Source: Periplaneta americana (taxonomy: Eukaryota > Arthropoda > Insecta > Blattodea > Blattidae). From it: DNA of 64,000 bases. The stretch lies in the NCBI RefSeq assembly GCF_040183065.1, contig NW_027185502.1, positions 2,841,501-2,905,500 of the forward strand. The letters run 5' to 3'. The translations under genes and the position numbers were made by a program. Each line of letters starts with the position of its first letter. Position 1 is the stretch's first letter. Of the stretch, positions 57,490-64,000 are shown one piece after another. The notes beneath the pieces were generated by a model. It was not told where the DNA came from, searched no databases, and worked only from the letters and a program-made list of their open reading frames with translations.

Positions 57490-57715
57490 TCAGTCCCATT
57501 CCGAAGCTTATTGTTAGGTTTTGTAATAAGCTGTTTTTTTACGGTGATGGGTTGTTAGCCCTTCGCCCAAACCCCAAGCTGGAGGACCACCCCTTATCGG
57601 CTATCCACGACTGCTTATTCAATATATTCACAGCTACCCTCCATATCTGGAGGCCGTCTCCTCTATCCAGACCCTGAGGACGCGCCATGCCGTGGTGATA
57701 GGGACCCACAATACA
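57490..57715 (+). repeat. Conserved interspersed repeat segment
   Basis: GC-richer block: ttacggtgatgggttgttag, gctggaggaccaccccttat and gcgccatgccgtggtgatag. Its + frame reads 'YGDGLLALRPNPKLEDHPLS' and AIHDCLFNIFTATLHIWRPS. I recall this motif as very repetitive in arthropod genomes; it could be LINE untranslated sequence. Exact class unknown. Confidence 0.55.
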
Positions 57716-57779
57716 TGGAATATTAGCACTACAAAAGAAAATATAAACACAATTGTTATGTGTTCATTAATAGCAAATA

Positions 57780-57985
57780 GTAACAAATAAGACGAAGGCT
57801 ATGGTCATAGGAAGAAAAATAAAGAAGGTAAACTTGTGAATTCTAAATGAGCAAGTGGACAGATTCAAATACTTGAGGTGTACTATAAGTAGTAACATGA
57901 GCTGCTGCTAGGAAATCAAAAGGAGGATACCAATGACCAAGACAGCTTTTAACAGAAAAGGGAATATCTTCTGCTGATCTTCCGC
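57780..57985 (+). mobile_element. RTE-like LINE (family B) short fragment
   Basis: Near-copy of 42232-42435: acgaaggctatggtcatagg, cttgaggtgtactataagta, acatgagctgctgctaggaa. Broken frame. The orientation is opposite to the adjacent family A LINE. Confidence 0.85.
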
Positions 57986-58127
57986 CCAGCCAGACTCTAA
58001 TTCTAATTGAATACAATTGCTTACATAGTTATTACATTAATATCTAGACCATAAAACAACATGAAAGTAAATAATGAAAATTGGATAAGTAATGTTAGTG
58101 TGACAATAATAAACATAGGTAAGAAAT

Positions 58128-58131
<4 letters not shown>

Positions 58132-58180
<49 letters not shown>

Positions 58181-58318
58181 GTAATAATAATAATAGTAAT
58201 AATAATAATAGTAATAGTAGTAATAATAATAATAATAATAATAATAATAGTAATAATAATAATAATAATAATAGTAATAATAATAATAGTAGTAGTAATA
58301 ATAATAATAATAATAATA

Positions 58319-58366
<48 letters not shown>
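58132..58366. repeat. (AAT)n microsatellite, 235 bp
   Basis: Long imperfect aat/agt array with tag interruptions. The poly-Ile minus-strand frame over it is an artefact. Confidence 0.97.
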
Positions 58367-58368
<2 letters not shown>

Positions 58369-58439
58369 ATAATTCAGATATTTATCCGTGATATATATAT
58401 AACCATTAAACATTGAGAAACCTGAAACAGCTATTATTG

Positions 58440-58856
58440 TTAACAAGAATTGTTAGAAAAATATTTCGTTAGCCTATTCTTAAATTGGTTTGATGTCTGA
58501 CAGTCCCTGACATTACTCGGTAGGGAATTCCAAAGTCGAGGAACAGCCACAGTGAAAGAAGATGAATATGAGGATGTTCGGTGGGAGGGAATGGATAATA
58601 TTGAGGAGTGTTGTGATCGTGTGTCTAGGTTATGATGGGTGGATAAATTTTGAAAACGAGACGCAAGATAGACAGGAGTGGAGAAATGCAATATGTGAAA
58701 GAGAAGGGAAAGACAGTGAATTTTCCTACGATGTTCTAGACGGAGCCAGGACAACATTTCGAGAGATGGTGTTATGTGATCAGCGCGGCAAATATTGCAG
58801 ACGAAACGGACGCACATATTATGAACACGTTGTAGTCTCTGCACCGAAGTAACGCT

Positions 58857-58860
<4 letters not shown>
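58440..58860 (-). mobile_element. Jockey-like LINE 3' fragment between two microsatellites
   Basis: Minus strand: 'VTSVQRLQRVHNMCVRFVCN', 'LSLLFHILHFSTPVYLASRF' and 'SYSSSFTVAVPRLWNSLPSN', stopping at 58442. Same family as 31480-33950 and 21560-22195. Its 3' tail runs into the 58132-58366 microsatellite, and its 5' end starts inside another one. Confidence 0.9.
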
Positions 58861-58912
<52 letters not shown>

Positions 58913-58921
58913 TAATAATAA
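58858..58921. repeat. (AAT)n microsatellite
   Basis: About 64 bp of aat with one aac, at the 5' edge of the LINE fragment. Confidence 0.95.
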
Positions 58922-58976
58922 ACATATGAATGAATGCGATTATGGTATATACTGTGTAAGCGATAAGTTCTCTCCA

Positions 58977-59560
58977 CTAATACCTTACGACCATTGATTT
59001 TTTATACTTGAAACCTAAATTCTTTAAGACAGTGTGCAGAGAAGAAACACTGCTGTGAAAAAGATCCGCATCTCGAAGTGAAGTTTGCAGCTTTTCTAAC
59101 GTAGGATGCCCCTCCTGTTGGTAATATAAATATACATGCCGCCAGATTGTATTCTCCTGAAAGACATCTAAATTTGTCACCCACTTTTCCACTTTTATTT
59201 TCTTTCCCAGGGTTTCCAGTCAGGAAGGTCCATCCTCTTGCTCATTCAATTTAATCTTTCCTTTCCTATTTTAACGATGATGTTCTTTCCTATTTTGAGA
59301 GCCTCTGCAGTAGTATTTACCATCTGTTGTACAGGAATAAGAGGCCCGCCATTGTCTCTTCTTTTTCGAAATAGTCTTGCGCATTACAAACCATTTCTCT
59401 TGCCTGACTTGTAAGAGGAGCGCTTTTTCCATTATTTCTAGACCACTTGCTGTCCCTTGTAGCACTCCTTTCTCCCTCTGAGCCCGTGGTTCGTTTTGTG
59501 CTGCTAACTGCAGGAGTGATGTCTTGCGATATTGTATAAGTGAAACACATAGACATTATA
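58977..59560 (-). mobile_element. Transposase N-terminal remnant (Tc1/mariner-superfamily type)
   Basis: Minus strand: 'KSAPLTSQAREMVCNAQDYF' near 59420, then 'NLDVFQENTIWRHVYLYYQQ', 'EGHPTLEKLQTSLRDADLFH' and 'SSLHTVLKNLGFKYKKSMVV' (58977-59192). The 'F....I...V..YY…PTL.KL…LK.LGFK.KK' pattern is the DNA-binding half of insect DDE transposases. The catalytic half is missing. Confidence 0.65.
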
Positions 59561-60305
59561 AGTCACGTTACAAATACACGCACAGCTAAATTAAATTTAA
59601 AACTAAATTCAAACTAACTCTACCTTCATCAGCAACAAAATATCTACAAAAACAATAGCCACGACAGAACACTAATACTTGCTGTAACACAGTAACGAAG
59701 ATTCATCACTTCCAAACAAAACACGTGCTCACTGCGAAACAGTCGGCAACGTTGGCCTGTTGTCTTGGTCTCTGATGGCTAGTTTGGGCGGTTGCCATGG
59801 TAACGCTTAGAAGCCGCTGAACTGTCTGTATAGACTGTAAGCGTTGTTTTTGTGGATGGCCAATTCAACGTCTTCCTCGTGGCTGGTAGTGTAATAGGTA
59901 TCCTAGTTGGTGACACATGTTGGAGCCATCTTTTCCTGTAATTGAAAAGTTTTTCTTCTAATGGCTGCATGTAGAGTATATCCAGCTGTTCGGCGCATAC
60001 TGTATATCCCATTTCTGCAGCTCTTGATCTACTGATGTCTTTCTTCTTCAAAACCCAAGTTTCACTTCCATATAGGATAGTCAGAGAGGCTAGTGTTTTA
60101 TACATTTTTAATCTGGAATGATGAAGGCTGGATAGAGCAGAGAAAAATTCTCTCCAGCACTGGGACTCGAACCCGGGTTTTCAGCTCTATGTGCTGATGC
60201 TTTCTGCACTAAGCCACACCAGATTCCATTTTCAGTGCCGGATCGAATCCCCTCAGTTTAAGTTCTATCTCTCAGTTTTCCTTTTGCTGGCATACCCTCA
60301 TGTAT

Positions 60306-60551
60306 TTTTTTTTTTATTACGACGCTGTATCAACATCTAGGTTATTTAGCGTCTGAATGAAATGAAGGTGATAATGCCAGTGAAATGAGTCCGGGGTCCA
60401 GCACCGAAAGTTACCCAGCATTTGCTCATATTGGGTTGAGGGAAAACCCCGGAAAAAACCTCAACCACGTAACTTGCCCCGACCGGGATTCGAACCCGGG
60501 CCACCTGGTTTCGCGGCCAGACGCGCTGACCGTTACTCCACAGATGTGGAC
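60306..60551 (-). mobile_element. tRNA-derived SINE, nested, TSD visible
   Basis: Minus-strand copy of the 33299-33560 SINE (nearly the same head, core and tail), with a T-rich end at the left. TSD ACCCTCATGTATT at 60294-60306 and 60552-60564 (edge shared with the poly-T run). Inserted in the first SINE-like unit. Confidence 0.93.
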
Positions 60552-60707
60552 ACCCTCATGTATTATATGACAGAAAATGTAAGAGTGGCACAATGTCCAA
60601 TGCACTATGTACAGAGGTGCACTCATTATGAGTGACTAAGTGGCTGGGATCCGACGGGATGAGCGTCATCTTGAATCACAAAGTGATTACTTATGCATAT
60701 CATATTA

Positions 60708-61657
60708 AAGTAGAACCTGGTTATAACGACATCCAAGGGACCTTAAAAATTGTGTTGTTATAAACGAGTGTCGTAGTAACCGAGATTCATATTTTCAGTC
60801 CAATGAGATGGAAAGTGAAAAATTACAAATTTAAATAGGCTTATTTCAGATTTATGTATTCACTTCTAAGCCTGCCATGGACTTAATAAAATACGCGTAC
60901 AATTATAAATGCAGTATTCTGTATTAAAATAGTTTGTTCAATACTCACTAAACTTTTTTTTACTTAGGAGTGAAGTAATCAGTCATTTTACTCTGTTGTC
61001 TCCTACTTGCCCAATACACACTTTCTAAACTACGTTCTACGAGTATGTTCATTATTTCAGTTACAATTTCACTGCTCCCTCCCCTACCTTCGATCCATTC
61101 TGTTCCAATGCAGCAACAATTTTATCCTTGCTTTTCCAAATCATTTGGACTGTGGAATTAATTAGGCCAAACCCATGATAGACATAAGCTTTTTTAATTC
61201 CATTCTCAATTTGATGAATTACTTCAACTTTTTCTTCCAATGTTAAAACTTTTCTTTTAGTGCCATACTGCGTTAAAATGCGTGCACTTAGTGAAAACTT
61301 CCTGTCGAAACTGACCGCACACAGATACCGTTAGTACCGCATGAATTTGGACAGATTACAATGGGATGGGGAACCTGCCTGTCTTCCAGAAATCTATGAC
61401 AGAAGGACAGAGCAAAGAATGTACCAGGTTACTAGTTTTCAACAAAATATTTCTTAAAATACTTTGGTTCTTAGAAAATCTTATTCCAAACTGAGGTTGA
61501 AAATGATGTTACATGCGAGGTAGACGCTTATGCGTTTGTCGTATTAAGCAAGGTAGGAAAGCATATGTCTTATGGGGAATTAGTTGGGACCACAGAATAT
61601 TTGACGTTATAAGCGAGGTGTCGCACAAAACGAGGTCGCTATAACCAAGTTCTACTG
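60708..61657 (-). mobile_element. pogo/Tigger-like transposon, truncated transposase, nested
   Basis: Ends aagtagaacctggttataac and its inverse (…gctataaccaagttctactg), TA at 60706-60707 and 61658-61659. Minus strand at about 61100-61265 encodes GTKRKVLTLEEKVEVIHQIE, NGIKKAYVYHGFGLINSTVQ and MIWKSKDKIVAALEQNGSK: the CENP-B-type HTH of Tigger transposases. The DDE domain is missing. Confidence 0.9.
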
Positions 61658-61671
61658 TATTATGATGTACC

Positions 61672-62102
61672 GAAGTACATATGATATTTCCGTGCAGGAA
61701 TTCTGCATTATCATATGAAGAAGGATGGATAGAACAAAGAAAAATTCTCTCTGGCATCGGGACTCGAACCTGGGTTTTCAGCTCTAATGAGTAATGAGTG
61801 CACCTCTGTACATAGTGCGTTGGACATTGTGCCACTGTCACATATTCTGTGACACAGTACATGAGGGTAGGCCACAAAAGGGAAAACTGAGAGGTAGAAC
61901 TTAAACTGAGGGGATTCGATCCGGGATAGGAACTGGAATCTGGTGTGGCTTAGTGATTAAAGCATCAGCACATAGAGATGAAAACCCAGGTTCGAGTGCC
62001 GGTGCCGGAGAGAATTTTTCTCTCTTCTGCCTATCTTTCATTATATGATAACGCAGAATTCCAGCACGGAAATATCACATGTACGTCGGTACATCATAGT
62101 AA
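61672..62102. repeat. Palindrome-ended unit with tRNA-like modules at both ends
   Basis: Left arm (cgaagtacatatgatatttc, cgtgcaggaattctgcatta) is mirrored by the right arm (cgcagaattccagcacggaa, atatcacatgtacgtcgg). Just inside each arm lies a tRNA-like T-arm, on the minus strand at about 61755-61780 and on the plus strand at about 61985-62010. The pairing arms exceed 80 bp with mismatches. Confidence 0.75.
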
Positions 62103-62307
62103 TTTAATCTGGAATGTTGTTGTACTAGATGTGGTTCCAGTCTATAATTTAAGGGTCCTAATATTTACAAAAATTTTGTGATATTTTTGTTTACATCATT
62201 TTCACCTTCATAAGAGATATTGCATTCTAGATAGCAGAAGTTATTAACTTGCTCTAAAATATTATTTTCGGTTACTGTTTTGCCATGTATTGGATCTGTG
62301 CCATAAC

Positions 62308-62459
62308 CAGTGGCGGCTCGTGATAAAATATTATGTGTGTTCACAATTTTGTGGTTCCAAAATCGAAGAGAATTTGAAATCGTACATTTAGTCTAATATG
62401 AAATGTCATGATTCCAATGTTTCACTATCGAAAAAAACCGTATATAAATTCAAAACAAC

Positions 62460-62503
<44 letters not shown>

Positions 62504-62911
62504 GTAGTAGTAGTAGTAGTAATAATGAAACCCAGTCTTTTTATTTCCAATTTTTCCTGGTAAGCGAGTTTACCCAGTTCTTTACTGTTCAGAATTGCTT
62601 GAACAGAGTTCATTGTTTACATTTGTTAAAAATGAATACATACCACAGTGCCGTTATTTACAAAAGCGTGTGTTCAGTAATATATTTTGGTTCACAACAC
62701 ACTGATACACTACAGCCTATACCAGTATTGTAATTCCACTCACATAGATTGATTACTATAATTACATGCCAGTAAATATTATTCTTAAATATTATACACC
62801 ACCATACCGATACTTAAATTCATACCACCACCACATTCAGCCAGCACGTGTTTGAAAGTGAAACTAATGGAAACAAGGTGTTCACGTGCTCTTATTGACA
62901 CACCGCCACTG
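62308..62911. mobile_element. hAT-type MITE, perfect 8-bp TSD
   Basis: Ends cagtggcgg / ccgccactg with looser inverted similarity beyond (tgtgttcac…). GCCATAAC flanks at 62300-62307 and 62912-62919. The interior contains an (AAT/AGT)n microsatellite at 62462-62528. It splits the family C LINE. Confidence 0.88.
62462..62528. repeat. (AAT)n/(AGT)n microsatellite
   Basis: aat repeats followed by tag/agt repeats, inside the hAT-type MITE. Confidence 0.95.
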
Positions 62912-63683
62912 GCCATAACTTTAACATAGTAATTATTACAATTCGAATTCTGAGTATATCTTTTAACTCACTTTCCTTAAAATGTTAACATAAATACTTC
63001 CCTCAGTTGTCATAAAAACAGAGTCAACATTTAACCCAGGATTGTGGAATTGGAGTCAGAAGGAATTTTTTTTTATGGATTTTGAGTTAGAGGAATTGCT
63101 CCAATACCCACACCAATATACAGAATGTTACAAAACGAAACCGAAAAATTATATACGCTCTGGAATTTAGATCATAATGAATGCTAAATGACAGTTCTTG
63201 TTCTTTAAACTGCATTAGAATGAAAAACATTCACGTTCGCATTTTGAGCTTAGACATACTGAGAAGTACAGTTAATTGTTTATCAAACTCGCGTGTAGCA
63301 TAGACACGAAATTAAAGGAACATTTCGCTTTGATATATGAGGGCCAGGGAGAGAGGATGGGCATGCAAACAAATAATAGTGGATTCCCTAAGTAGTTAAA
63401 GAGCAGGGAGCATTGACTTCTTTTCCAAACAAACTCTAGTTCTCAAGCAGTGACATTCATATTACTTTATCATTTACGTTATGTTTCTCTTGGATAATGA
63501 ATGATTTATGAGTTCTGAAATGACTGACATGGTGTTAATGGGAAGGTCAATTGCCTTGCACCAGTAACAGAAGGGTAGGTCCTAAATTAGGGGTAGATCA
63601 TACAGCAGTGTGTGAACAATAGTTGCATACATACTGTCCCTATCTTACCCCAAATGACAGTATTGGTATCTGCAAAGGGTTCA

Positions 63684-64000
63684 CTGATACAGTTTACAGA
63701 TGAGCTTGCTTTCATTTGCAACGACCACTAGTGAGCAGAAGAGAATCCTAGGATTGCTATTCATTGACATAACCAGCACTTCAGTGTGAATCTAGGGACA
63801 GGTATCCTTTCGAATTTCATAATTAGACCCTACATTCTTCCTCACCATCTTAACAGCCAGAATTATCACCATTTTTTGGAGAACAGCGTGCTGGACCTGC
63901 TAGATAATGTACCTTATGATTTAAGATTAAAAATTTGGTTCTATCATGATGGTGCACCTGCCCACTTTAGCTGTCAAGCTAGAATAAATATATCGCAACA
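63684..64000 (+). mobile_element. DDE transposase remnant, running off the window
   Basis: One frame with three internal stops: 'LIQFTDELAFICNDH', NPRIAIH, 'NQHFSVNLGTGILSNFIIRP', 'YILPHHLNSQNYHHFLENSV', 'LDLLDNVPYDLRLKIWFYHD' and GAPAHFSCQARINIS. The D in 'FTDE' and the D in 'HDGAPAHFS' are the first two catalytic acids of mariner-superfamily insect transposases. Preceded by about 630 bp with nothing recognised. Confidence 0.85.

Larger units (their letters stand above)
60121..62102. mobile_element. Composite SINE-like insertion with 14-bp TSD
   Basis: Flanked by TTTAATCTGGAATG (60107-60120 and 62103-62116). Contains two related tRNA-like SINE units (about 60121-60640 and 61672-62102), a nested SINE and a nested Tigger-like element. 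Both units share gagaga(a)tttttctct, gggttcgagtcc-type B boxes, tctggtgtggcttagtg and acctctgtacatagtgc. The B boxes at the two ends face opposite ways. Confidence 0.75.
59790..63050 (-). mobile_element. RTE-like LINE (family C), split by a composite insertion and a hAT
   Basis: Minus strand. Downstream half (59790-60120): 'MYKTLASLTILYGSETWVLK' and 'KKDISRSRAAEMGYTVCAEQ'. Upstream half (62103-62307 and 62912 to about 63050): 'GKTVTENNILEQVNNFCYLE' and CNISYEGENDVNKNITKFL. The halves meet at TTTAATCTGGAATG, duplicated at both edges of the 60121-62102 insertion. Confidence 0.85.
54281..64000 (+). other. POLR1A intron 9 (continues past window)
   Basis: I found no further POLR1A exon (no AAQSIGEPSTQM trigger-loop block on either strand). 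It holds LINEs, microsatellites, transposase remnants and nested SINE/Tigger/hAT insertions. Nothing recognised in 54281-55235, 55980-56350, 57990-58130 and 63060-63680. Confidence 0.75.

Noticed and set aside
58021..58446. Poly-Ile 'membrane protein' on the minus strand
   Set aside because: Translation of the 235-bp AAT array with flanks; no real hydrophobic domain architecture.

Overview
The window reads as an intron-rich, AT-rich, repeat-saturated arthropod genome. The repeat families (RTE-like LINEs with TAAG tails, tRNA-derived SINEs with a shared core, cockroach-type interspersed repeats) suggest Blattodea, most likely a cockroach such as Periplaneta. That assignment is from memory of repeat families and is not proven by the sequence.

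Only one host gene is recognisable. Nine consecutive exons on the + strand (1682-54280) encode the middle of the largest subunit of RNA polymerase I (POLR1A/RPA1/RpI1). They run from the segment around '[16 protein letters not shown]' through the pore and bridge-helix region to the Pol I-specific segment after 'YGEDG'. The gene starts upstream and continues downstream of the window. Seven exons are open and join in phase. The exon at 37786-38055 carries three indels, and the exon at 54088-54280 carries a stop plus a frameshift. This copy is therefore a decaying paralogue, an uncommon damaged allele, or an assembly with local errors.

Everything else is intron, and most of it is transposable-element debris, often nested. 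Intron 2 (4142-15565): a TIR element with a 10-bp target duplication and two smaller nested TIR elements, a foldback-like repeat, a 1337-bp mariner with intact ends, an RTE-like LINE, and a 2.7-kb TIR element carrying tRNA-like modules. Intron 3: a Tc1-like element with good TIRs, SINE, hAT and mariner remnants, and a LINE 3' end. Introns 4 and 5: two related solo LTRs converge on the exon at 23888-24054. Intron 5 also has a 2.8-kb piggyBac-type element holding a palindromic MITE and a mariner, a LINE with endonuclease and RT, a jockey-like LINE split by an RTE-like LINE, and SINEs. Intron 6: a pogo/Tigger element, LINE and mariner remnants, and a 59-bp minisatellite of about 25 copies that stops just before the next exon. 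Intron 7: an RTE-like LINE split by a hAT element, a second copy of the palindromic MITE, and two further MITEs. Intron 8: a LINE RNase H fragment directly after the exon. Intron 9: RTE-like LINEs, AAT microsatellites, a transposase remnant, and a LINE broken by a composite SINE/Tigger insertion and by a hAT element.

No bacterial-type operons, CRISPR arrays or independent RNA genes were seen. The tRNA-like stretches all look like parts of SINEs or TIR elements. Many insertion boundaries are supported by target-site duplications visible in the sequence, so the order of insertions can be read in several places.
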